Below, in pieces: positions 1 through 6,807 of a DNA stretch of 23,555 nt (position 1 is its first letter; every line of letters starts with the position of its first letter). Source of the DNA: JALZUE01 sp051251725. Lineage in GTDB: Bacteria > Pseudomonadota > Gammaproteobacteria > Enterobacterales > Alteromonadaceae. The stretch covers positions 1 to 23,555 of the forward strand of contig JBPOFN010000052.1 of NCBI GenBank assembly GCA_051251725.1, read 5' to 3'. A program made the position numbers and the translations under genes. The notes under the pieces were generated by a model that saw only the letters and a list, made by a program, of their open reading frames with translations, ran no database searches and was not told the DNA's origin.

Positions 1-31
1 AAGTAGAGTTCAAACCTCTATCTCACCGCCA
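1..31 (+). tRNA. 3' end of a tRNA-Ser gene (partial at window edge)
   Basis: Only the T-arm, the 3' acceptor strand and the CCA are inside the window. The T-stem TAGAG/CTCTA (4-8 with 16-20) encloses the 7-nt loop TTCAAAC. The acceptor 3' strand TCTCACC (21-27) is followed by discriminator G (28) and an encoded CCA (29-31). G73 with a CTCACCGCCA-like ending resembles bacterial tRNA-Ser, most like the GCU isoacceptor of E. coli. The anticodon lies upstream of the window, so the isoacceptor is inferred. A hairpin terminator follows within 15 nt, as expected for the end of a tRNA unit. Confidence 0.75.
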
Positions 32-40
32 CATTCTAAG

Positions 41-73
41 AAACCGCTAATCGAAAGATAAGCGGTTTTTTTT
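41..73 (+). terminator. Rho-independent terminator after the tRNA
   Basis: AAACCGCT (41-48) pairs with AGCGGTTT (61-68). After one A-A mismatch the stem continues as ATC/GAT closed by a GAAA tetraloop, and a run of eight T (66-73) follows. It directly follows the tRNA 3' end and would end that transcript. Confidence 0.85.
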
Positions 74-152
74 CGTCTGGAGTTTCAGGTTTGTAATTAT
101 TGAGTCAAGTGGGTTTGTAGCGTTAAACCTTTGAATAAAAATAATATTACAG

Positions 153-176
153 TATCTCCGCCACATTCGAGGAAAC
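153..176 (+). repeat. Degenerate copy of the tRNA 3' end and its flank
   Basis: The stretch TATCTCCGCCACATTC (153-168) followed by GAGGAAAC matches the tRNA 3' end and flank at 19-44, apart from a 2-nt deletion in the acceptor strand and a few substitutions. It lies about 130 bp downstream of the first copy. It could be the worn 3' end of a second tRNA-Ser gene or an old attachment-site duplication. No T-arm can be folded upstream of it, so it is not a working tRNA. Confidence 0.5.
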
Positions 177-343
177 TAATCTTAACCAAAGGGAAAGGGA
201 GGTAATCTAAAATTTACAATCATAGTTTACTTATCATTAACTCAAATAGGGTTTAATTATGCGTTTAAGCTGATTTTTAGCTATTGATTGAGCTATACTG
301 AAGGACTAAAATTTAGCTTTATTAGGGATATTCATAAGCTGCC

Positions 344-1090
344 ATGAAGTACATTCTACTGCTCTGTTATTTATTAACATTTCCTGCCCAATCTAAAGAA
401 AAAATTACCATTGCATTTGGTAATGCTTTAGCCCCATGGGTAATACCACAAGCTAATAGTGGTATCTTGATTGATATAGTTAAAGAAGCACTTGAACCAC
501 TTGGCTATGAACTACGCTTTGAATACTACCCATATTTGAGGAGGATTAATTCCTATCGTGCTAATAAAGTAGATGCTGTTTCTGACATGAATATCAAAAC
601 GCTAGAAAATGAAAAACTTGTTGGCTATTTTTCAGGGGAAGTATACGCTTACGAAAATTATGCCTATGCATTACATTCTAATCATTTCACCTTTAAGCAT
701 TTGAGCGAGTTAGTTAATTTCAGTTTGATGTCTTGGCAAGGGGCCGTGATTCATTTAGGGGGCGAGTACGCTAAAATGGCCCTGAATAATCAAGATTATA
801 TTGAAACTCATGATCAGCAGAATCAACTGAAAATGTTATTTCGAGAGCGTATTCAAGTTATTCAATTAGATGAAAAAATATTTAATTATTACCGATTACA
901 ATTAATAAACGAAAGCGGTGAATTAGGCTTAGCTAAAGTTGATAAGTTTTCCTTATTTGGCCGCAGTCCAAATGGTTTTTTATTTAAAGATGAAAAAGTA
1001 AATAATGACTTTTTACGCCAGCTAGCCTTAATGCGGCAAGATGGCCGGTATGACAAAGTTTTTCTAAAATATGCCCCCGTTATCAATTAA
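344..1090 (+). CDS. Periplasmic solute-binding protein-like (SBP_bac_3 type)
   Basis: The 248-residue product begins with a short signal peptide (KYILLLCYLLTFPAQS, cleavage near residue 17). A fold resembling family-3 extracellular solute-binding proteins follows: an early ITIAFGNALAPWV strand, then GILIDIVKEALEPLGYELRFEYYP, then an LRRINSYRANKVDAVSD segment, which is the usual pattern of polar amino-acid binding domains. No ABC permease or ATPase lies beside it. Many Alteromonadales carry such lone periplasmic domains, which may act in sensing rather than transport, and the ligand cannot be read from sequence. The ATG is preceded by a weak AGGGA about 15 nt upstream. A strong terminator at 1185-1214 closes the unit. 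Confidence 0.75.
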   Translation: MKYILLLCYLLTFPAQSKEKITIAFGNALAPWVIPQANSGILIDIVKEALEPLGYELRFEYYPYLRRINSYRANKVDAVSDMNIKTLENEKLVGYFSGEVYAYENYAYALHSNHFTFKHLSELVNFSLMSWQGAVIHLGGEYAKMALNNQDYIETHDQQNQLKMLFRERIQVIQLDEKIFNYYRLQLINESGELGLAKVDKFSLFGRSPNGFLFKDEKVNNDFLRQLALMRQDGRYDKVFLKYAPVIN

Positions 1091-1184
1091 CGATTTATCA
1101 GTTAATCTAGCCTTCTAGTATTAAACCTTGTTACACAGCGTTAACCTTTTTCAAATGCCAGATAGGGGCTAATGACAAATAGAT

Positions 1185-1217
1185 AAAACCCGTTATCAAA
1201 TGATAACGGGTTTTTTT
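1185..1217 (+). terminator. Terminator after the solute-binding gene
   Basis: A perfect 14-bp stem has arms AAAACCCGTTATCA (1185-1198) and TGATAACGGGTTTT (1201-1214) with a 2-nt gap, so the real loop is larger. It is followed by a T run to 1217. It lies about 95 bp after the stop codon of the plus-strand gene. Confidence 0.85.
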
Positions 1218-1374
1218 GTTGCTCATCTCTCGCCTTAATTGTGATTCACATTTAGGACTTAATTTTTAATATTTAAAATGAACAAGCTAATAAGACAGGG
1301 TATTAGGCTGAATATGAAGCAGCATACGAAGCATGACACAAGCGACTCAGTGTTAGCTAGCAGCAATTTAGATA

Positions 1375-1408
1375 AAAAAAGGGTAACTCTGTCGAGTTAC
1401 CCTTTTTT
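1375..1408 (-). terminator. Terminator after the GH43 gene (works in both directions)
   Basis: Arms AAAAAAGGGTAACTC (1375-1389) and GAGTTACCCTTTTTT (1394-1408) form a 15-bp stem with loop TGTC. The A-tract/T-tract symmetry lets it act on both strands. It lies 22 bp beyond the stop of the minus-strand GH43 gene. A short open frame drawn across it (1278-1463) is therefore unlikely to be coding. Confidence 0.85.
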
Positions 1409-1429
1409 CTTGTTTAGCAGGCCTTTAGT

Positions 1430-3223
1430 TTACTTAATCTTTGCCGCTTTAGGGCCGTCGTAATCGTAAGTAAACCAGTCAACGTCGATATGACCAGCAT
1501 CTTCTTTTTCGTTCCATGAGAAGAAACCTAAGCGATCACCTGTCCATTTACCAAAGGCAATAGTAAATGTTGGGCCAAAGGCTTTAAAGTCTTGACCATT
1601 AAAGCTGTATTCGTAAGTTGCTTGGTTTCTCGCGTTAGACGTTCTGATATATAAATCATTACTTGTTAATTCAGGGCCAACGGTTTTTTTACTCATTGCA
1701 TCCATGTAGAACAAATGTTTCTTACCATCTGTACTCATTTCTACGCCTAATAAGTTGAAAACACCACCGTAGCGAACAAAACCAGCGAGTTGATTTGGCG
1801 CCATGCCTGAAATATCAAATTTGGCAACAGCAGTACCGGTAGTAATACCCATCATACGTTGGCTTAAGGTGTTACTTGCGCGCCAAAAGTCTGAGTCTGA
1901 ACCATCATTATTCGTCCATTGATTGACGTTTGGTCCGTAACCTTTTTCATTCGGTAAAACCTTACTGGCTTTTAAACGTAGTGAGCCTGGTTTTTCGGTT
2001 AACGACCAATGGCTGTTTCTCGGGTTATGGTTCCATTCCCACTGTAAACCTAATTTGTCTGATGAAAAATCATCATCAGAACTTGGCGCGCCGATAGGGT
2101 AGCCGTTAATAGGTTTTTTATATTGCTTAACGGGTTCGCCAATGCCGTCGTTATCTTCATCAACACCAATAATCGGCCAGCCGTCAACCCAAGTCACAGG
2201 GTCTAATACTTGTGGGCGACCTTGAAAAGGAATGTCATCATTTTGAATTAATTGATGCATGTACCACCAAGACTTATCAGGAGCTTGCATTAAGCCACCT
2301 TGGCTGGCACTACGGTTGTTAAATTCAGTGCCTTTTTCAAGTACAGTTTTTACTTCATAAGGGCCGTAGATGCTTTCTTTCGAGCGCAGCACTAATTGCT
2401 TACGATCATTTTTCGGGTTTTTAACCCCTGGTTTCGTTGAATTATCGCCCATGGTCCATTGCGCCATGAAGATGTACCAAGTACCGTCAATTTTGTAAAT
2501 TTTGGCCGCTTCAGCGCCCATACCGGTATAAACAAGCTTACCTTCGCCTAAAATTTTAGTGCCGTCCCAGCTCATTTCATAAATGCGGTTTTCGTTACCT
2601 TCAATTTTGTTATCAGCACTTTTTTGCTTGCCAGCGGTATTGATAATGACATAAGCCTTGTGGGTTTCTTTATCCCAATAGACAGCTGGATCATCTAGTA
2701 CTTCAGATTTTGGCAGCATCATAATTGGCTTGCTCCACGGGCCGCGAATGTCATCTGCCATAGTTACCATTAAGCCGTGTTGGTAATCAATTTGATACAC
2801 GTACCATTTACCTTCGTGGTAAGCGATATCGCCCGCCCAAGTACCAAATGAGTAACCATTCATTCTGTCCCAGTTATACTCGGGCGCCCAAGATAAACTT
2901 GGAAAAGCAAAACCGGTATTGGTCCAGTTAACCATGTCTTTAGACTCTAAGATTGGCATGCCTGGTGACATATGTTGCTTAGAGGTGATCATGTAATAAG
3001 TATCGCCAACTTGCTCAATATCTGAGTCCGGATAATCAGCATTTAAAATTGGGTTGATATAAGTGCCGTCACCTTGATCGCCAAAGCTGCCCGTTTTAGC
3101 CGGTTCAAGCACGGTTGCTCTTGATTCGTCTTGCGGTGTAATTTGTGAATTACATCCTAAAATAGTTAAGAGTAAACCAGCACCACCAAGTTTTTTTAAC
3201 ATACTTAGCTTTAAATTCATCAT
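1430..3223 (-). CDS. GH43-type glycoside hydrolase, lipoprotein
   Basis: The 597-residue product starts with a lipoprotein signal (lipobox ILGC, Cys24). A five-bladed propeller of GH43 type spans roughly residues 52-350. The expected catalytic acids are present: base Asp66 in NADYPDSDI, pKa-modulating Asp178 in LDDPAVYWD, and acid Glu238 in GAEAAKIYK. Residues about 385-590 look like a concanavalin-type beta-sandwich as in two-domain GH43 xylosidases/arabinofuranosidases, ending with HIDVDWFTYDYDG. The lipid anchor places it in the envelope, probably on the outer membrane. The family covers beta-xylosidase, alpha-L-arabinofuranosidase and galactan-active enzymes. Its place 2.4 kb from a GH16/sulfatase pair suggests a red-algal glycan target, but the substrate is not readable. 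It is transcribed alone, with a terminator 22 bp after the stop. Confidence 0.85.
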   Translation of the reverse strand: MMNLKLSMLKKLGGAGLLLTILGCNSQITPQDESRATVLEPAKTGSFGDQGDGTYINPILNADYPDSDIEQVGDTYYMITSKQHMSPGMPILESKDMVNWTNTGFAFPSLSWAPEYNWDRMNGYSFGTWAGDIAYHEGKWYVYQIDYQHGLMVTMADDIRGPWSKPIMMLPKSEVLDDPAVYWDKETHKAYVIINTAGKQKSADNKIEGNENRIYEMSWDGTKILGEGKLVYTGMGAEAAKIYKIDGTWYIFMAQWTMGDNSTKPGVKNPKNDRKQLVLRSKESIYGPYEVKTVLEKGTEFNNRSASQGGLMQAPDKSWWYMHQLIQNDDIPFQGRPQVLDPVTWVDGWPIIGVDEDNDGIGEPVKQYKKPINGYPIGAPSSDDDFSSDKLGLQWEWNHNPRNSHWSLTEKPGSLRLKASKVLPNEKGYGPNVNQWTNNDGSDSDFWRASNTLSQRMMGITTGTAVAKFDISGMAPNQLAGFVRYGGVFNLLGVEMSTDGKKHLFYMDAMSKKTVGPELTSNDLYIRTSNARNQATYEYSFNGQDFKAFGPTFTIAFGKWTGDRLGFFSWNEKEDAGHIDVDWFTYDYDGPKAAKIK

Positions 3224-3598
3224 TTTATCTTTCTCTAAAATTTAATTTTTTTTATCTTACCCTTACTAGTCATGATTAGTCAATTGCAATCAAATATTGT
3301 TTGTTTGAAGCAAGTTGTTATATTTTACTTATGGGGAATGAATAAATATTAAGCTGCTAAATTAAGGTCAACTTGGTGTTTCATTGCTCTATTACCGACT
3401 TAAATGCTTTGAATTTAAAGAATAAATACTTAAGTGTTCGCGCTCTGCTGACGGTCGTATGCAAGGAGCGTAATGATATTTTATTAATTGTTACCTTAGC
3501 TATACTTCTAGTTTTTTCTTGATTTTGAGCTATAGATGGTGAGTTTATAGGGGTAATGTGCAATAAATTGCATAGTTATATTCAGTTCTGATAATTTA
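3224..3598. promoter_or_regulatory. Intergenic region upstream of the GH43 gene with paired TAGTCA motifs
   Basis: This 375-bp AT-rich divergent region has no credible gene. TAGTCA occurs at 3267-3272 and again at 3277-3282, exactly 10 bp apart, which is one helical turn. On the minus strand the second copy reads TTGACT and could be a -35 box, with TAAGAT about 18 nt further as a weak -10 for the GH43 gene. The same heptamer TAGTCAA recurs upstream of the sulfatase and the ExoP-C-like gene, and as TTGACTA before fucP. Whether it is a promoter element or an operator is open. Confidence 0.35.
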
Positions 3599-3823
3599 GT
3601 GTTAGTATTCCTTAATAGAATTCAGTTTTATTCGTTATCCATTATGCTTAACTGTAGCTACCTATTTAAAAGAAAGAACAATATAAAAAATAATCAAAAA
3701 AAACATCAGCTAGTTCATACTCAATCAGCAATTATTTTATTGTTAATTACAGCCGCGGTAATGATTATTTCTGCTTATCGTTTAATTTTTCGTTTTATCT
3801 GGTCCACTTTTTCTATCCCTTAA
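3599..3823 (+). other. Short open frame coupled to the diguanylate cyclase start (doubtful)
   Basis: A 60-74 codon frame (GTG at 3599 or ATG at 3644) encodes a basic stretch KRKNNIKNNQKKHQ and one hydrophobic segment SAIILLLITAAVMIISAYRLIF. It stops at 3821-3823, two bases before the TTG start of the next gene, and in a different frame. It may be a short leader, the true N-terminus of the next gene separated by a frameshift (an A8 run lies at about 3697-3704), or chance. No family is recognised. Confidence 0.25.
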
Positions 3824-3825
3824 CA

Positions 3826-5526
3826 TTGATACTCACCTTAAGTGCGGCGACGTTAACTGTTCAAGCAGAGCCACTTGTGCTGCCGCAATTTAGCGAAGGA
3901 GCTTTAGGTAAACATACCCAATATTTTCAAGAACCGTATGACCGTTTATCGTTAGCTGAAGCGCGTGAATATTTTCATATATATTCTACCCATAAAGGGA
4001 CTAGTCATTCTATTTCATTAGGCATTGATGTTGCGCCGGTTTGGATGAAATTCACCATTAATAACAGTAGTGACTTTGCGCATAAATATCGCTTGTCAGT
4101 TGAAACGCCATGGCTTGATTATATTGATACTTGGTTAATACATAACGGCAAGGTGATCCAACATATTCAGGGCGGTGATGCTTATCCATTTGAGCAATGG
4201 CCATTACCCTATCGATATTATGCCTTTGAACATGATTTTTCATCGGGCGACACGCAAGTATTTATGCGAATAGAAACGAAAGGCCCTATGGCGATGCCGG
4301 TTAAGCTGAGCTCGATTGTAAAAGCGGTAGAGCGTGATATTGCTAATGGTTATCAATACGGCATTTTATATGGGATCATGTTGGCTTTAGCCTTATATAA
4401 TTTAGTGCTTTTTATTTTTATTCGGCAAAAGGAATATGGTTTATACAGCTTTTACCTTATCGGTTTTGTCTTAAATAGCCTGTCTTATACTGGGCAGCTC
4501 CATACCGTTTTTACTTACGATTTTGGCGCCTATTTTCAAGACTGGTTAAATATATTTTTAATGATCACCTATAGCATAGCTGGTTTACATTTTGCTAGGG
4601 TGTTATTAAATACTAAAAATTATGCGCCAGGTTTAGATAAATTTGTGCTTAGAACAACGGTTTTTATTCCTATAGGCATGCTTGCGGGCTTTGTTTTTAA
4701 TCAGTTATTTATTTCAATGGCGTTAGCGTTTTTATTAAATACCAGCTTTGTGATTTTATTTATCGCGATGGGCATTAGAGCGTTATATGCCCATATTCCT
4801 TTTGCAATGATTTTTTTATTATCTTCGGTCACCGCGGCTATTTGCATTACGGTTTCAATTTTAGCCGTTGCTGGTTTTATTGTGCCTTATAATGACTATA
4901 CTTTTAAAGCGATTGAAGTCGGCATGGCGTTTGAAGCGATCCTACTTGCTGTTATATTAGCGCGGCAGTTCAGAATGGCGCAGCTTGACAAAATAATTGC
5001 TGAAACTTATGCGCGAACTGACACCTTAACCCAGCTTAATAATCGCCGCGGTTTTCAAGACTTAACCAAGCCGCTGTGGCAAAACATTATTCGTGCTAAA
5101 CGAGAAGTTGCCGTGGTATTAATTGATATTGATTTTTTTAAAAAATTTAATGATCAATATGGCCACGATACCGGTGATAAAGTATTAAAAAATGTTGCTG
5201 CCTGTATTGCCGATACTTGCCGAAAAGGTGATATTTCAGCTCGTTGGGGCGGAGAAGAATTTATTGTTTTATTACCTGAAACCTCGCAAAGCCAAGCAAT
5301 GTTGCAAGCGGAGCGCATCAGATTGGCGATAGAAATGCTGAAAGTGAATATTAACCAAGTCGCGTTATCAATTACTGTTAGTTTAGGTGTTGCCGGCACA
5401 ACCAATGGTCAATTTAATGAGCAGCCATTAAATAAAAATGCGCTTGAGTTGATGATCAATGAAGCTGAACGTGCGCTTTATGTTGCTAAGTTACAGGGTA
5501 AAAATCAGCTTTGTGGCGCGAAATAA
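3826..5526 (+). CDS. Membrane diguanylate cyclase, 7TMR-DISM plus GGDEF
   Basis: The predicted order is a signal segment (1-14), a periplasmic 7TMR-DISMED2-type beta-domain (about 16-165), a seven-helix 7TMR-DISM membrane part (about 175-380) and a GGDEF domain (about 395-566). The cyclase looks active: GGEEF at 475-479, the DTLTQLNNRR signature at 399-408, metal-site DIDFFKKFND, and an intact RxxD inhibitory site (RKGD, 466-469) five residues before GGEEF. It should make cyclic di-GMP in response to a periplasmic, perhaps carbohydrate, ligand. The start is uncertain: TTG at 3826 is the only standard codon in frame after the last stop (3691-3693), it lacks a ribosome site, and the signal peptide there lacks its basic region. 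Hydrophobic residues continue in frame upstream (SFYLVHFFYPLT), so a CTG start at 3799 or a frameshift is possible. A terminator follows. Confidence 0.85.
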   Translation: MILTLSAATLTVQAEPLVLPQFSEGALGKHTQYFQEPYDRLSLAEAREYFHIYSTHKGTSHSISLGIDVAPVWMKFTINNSSDFAHKYRLSVETPWLDYIDTWLIHNGKVIQHIQGGDAYPFEQWPLPYRYYAFEHDFSSGDTQVFMRIETKGPMAMPVKLSSIVKAVERDIANGYQYGILYGIMLALALYNLVLFIFIRQKEYGLYSFYLIGFVLNSLSYTGQLHTVFTYDFGAYFQDWLNIFLMITYSIAGLHFARVLLNTKNYAPGLDKFVLRTTVFIPIGMLAGFVFNQLFISMALAFLLNTSFVILFIAMGIRALYAHIPFAMIFLLSSVTAAICITVSILAVAGFIVPYNDYTFKAIEVGMAFEAILLAVILARQFRMAQLDKIIAETYARTDTLTQLNNRRGFQDLTKPLWQNIIRAKREVAVVLIDIDFFKKFNDQYGHDTGDKVLKNVAACIADTCRKGDISARWGGEEFIVLLPETSQSQAMLQAERIRLAIEMLKVNINQVALSITVSLGVAGTTNGQFNEQPLNKNALELMINEAERALYVAKLQGKNQLCGAK

Positions 5527-5569
5527 CGAAGCTGACTGACATCAGTAAGATCCGCTTATAGCTGCTAAC

Positions 5570-5595
5570 AGGCCATCAATTACGATGGCCTTTTT
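5570..5595 (+). terminator. Terminator after the diguanylate cyclase gene
   Basis: AGGCCATC (5570-5577) pairs with GATGGCCT (5584-5591) around a 6-nt loop and is followed by TTTTT. It lies 44 bp after the stop. Confidence 0.8.
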
Positions 5596-5665
5596 ATTAA
5601 CCGCTCAAAAAACAATACGTTGTTATTTCTCCAATGTCTTAGTTCATTGAGCGTTTTATGGTTAT

Positions 5666-6595
5666 TTAGTTTGTGTCAGAAGCTGCCGGAGCGTCGCTAA
5701 CCTGCCAAGTTCGTACCCATTGATATTGTGTGGTGCGTTCATCCCAAGTTCCTTTTTTAACGTGGCCACCATCGCTTGGCACTGGATTCCAATCATAAGT
5801 TTCAATTGCCATTTGCAGCCACATCGCTACGTTAAAATCAGTGGTTGGCGTTAAGGTGTATTGATATTTACCGTCTAAATAAAATAATATTTCTGTTGGT
5901 GATTTCCACCAAGCGCCATAAACAAAATAACGCTGCCAGTTTTTTTCAGTCAGTAAAGTTAGATTTTCGTCTCTAGAATTAGGCTCAGGCTGGCAGCTAG
6001 TTTTACGGTGAATAGCATTACTATGGAATATATGATCCCATTCGGTTGCCCATGAATGAACTAAAGGAGAAATAATGCCAACATTTTCCTGAATATCAAG
6101 TTCATGTTTGGTATGGCAATTTGAATTTTTACTCATTAACCAAAACGTTGACGACATCTCGGTTTTGTTGGCTTTCATTTTGGCTTCGTAATACCAGCCA
6201 TGTTGTCCTGGGTGAATCGAACGAACAATCGCCCCTTGATATAAAAACTCTTTACCATTAACCGTTTTAGGTGCCGGTAGCTGAGATACTGTTACTCGTA
6301 AGTTACCATTGGCTACGCTGATCGCTTGTTTGTCGAATAAACCAGGGGCACGGCCAATCCAACTCCAGCCATTGCCTACTGGGTCTGCTTGCCATTTATT
6401 GGGATTTAAAGTGCTGCCGTCAAATTCATCTGACATATTTTCTACTTTTTGCCAGCTTTTACCGCTTGGTAGCGGATCTTGTTCAGCTTGAAAATATGGG
6501 CCAGCGCTGACACATTTTATCGTAAGTAAGCCTACTGTGAGCAGGGTTAGGGCACTGATGGTTGATATTCGTTGTTTAAAGTTAGTAGTGGTCAT
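5666..6595 (-). CDS. Secreted GH16 agarase/porphyranase-like hydrolase
   Basis: The 309-residue product has a signal peptide ending VSA|GP (about residue 31) and a single GH16 jelly-roll domain without an added binding module. The bulged catalytic motif ELDIQE gives nucleophile Glu165, Asp167 and acid/base Glu170. The early MSDEFDGSTLNPNKW, the WIGRAPGLFD loop, and WLQMAIETYDWNPVPSDGG near the end are typical of the agarase/porphyranase branch rather than laminarinases. It should cut beta-1,4 galactosyl links in a red-algal galactan outside the cell or in the periplasm. The sulfatase upstream and the L-galactonate genes nearby favour porphyran over plain agarose, but this is inference. The ATG is preceded by GAGAG at usual spacing. 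It lies 212 bp beyond the sulfatase with a terminator between, so it probably has its own promoter. Confidence 0.85.
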   Translation of the reverse strand: MTTTNFKQRISTISALTLLTVGLLTIKCVSAGPYFQAEQDPLPSGKSWQKVENMSDEFDGSTLNPNKWQADPVGNGWSWIGRAPGLFDKQAISVANGNLRVTVSQLPAPKTVNGKEFLYQGAIVRSIHPGQHGWYYEAKMKANKTEMSSTFWLMSKNSNCHTKHELDIQENVGIISPLVHSWATEWDHIFHSNAIHRKTSCQPEPNSRDENLTLLTEKNWQRYFVYGAWWKSPTEILFYLDGKYQYTLTPTTDFNVAMWLQMAIETYDWNPVPSDGGHVKKGTWDERTTQYQWVRTWQVSDAPAASDTN

Positions 6596-6650
6596 TATTA
6601 CTCTCAGTTAATAAATTATGTGATGTTTAATAAGATAGAGCGAGAACCTG

Positions 6651-6705
6651 AGCTAGAAGCTTGAAGCTAGAAGCTAGAAGCTAGAAGCTTGAAGCTAGAG
6701 CTAGC
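6651..6705. repeat. Heptamer tandem array (7 units of AGCTAGA/AGCTTGA)
   Basis: Seven consecutive 7-bp units in perfect register run from 6651 to 6699: AGCTAGA, AGCTTGA, AGCTAGA three times, AGCTTGA, AGCTAGA, then GCTAGC. The array lies between the GH16 promoter side and the sulfatase terminator. It shares its period and AGC anchor with the larger array at 16125-16257. Confidence 0.9.
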
Positions 6706-6731
6706 AGCGGGCGATAAATAAAAGGTAATAA

Positions 6732-6764
6732 AAAAGCTAGAGTGTCGTAACCGATCTAGCTTTT
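6732..6764 (-). terminator. Terminator after the sulfatase gene
   Basis: AAAAGCTAGA (6732-6741) pairs with TCTAGCTTTT (6755-6764) over a 13-nt loop. Read on the minus strand the stem is followed by a T run. It lies about 45 bp beyond the sulfatase stop and separates that gene from GH16. Confidence 0.7.
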
Positions 6765-6807
6765 ATTTATTTGATTTTTGAATAATTAAACTCAGTTGAG
6801 CTAAATA

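Noticed and set aside
1278..1463. Open frame of 61 codons on the plus strand
   Set aside because: It runs through a strong hairpin terminator and overlaps the end of the GH43 gene, and its product has no family features.
3381..3563. Minus-strand open frame in the GH43/cyclase spacer
   Set aside because: It has no ribosome site, no recognisable domain, and base composition like the surrounding non-coding DNA.
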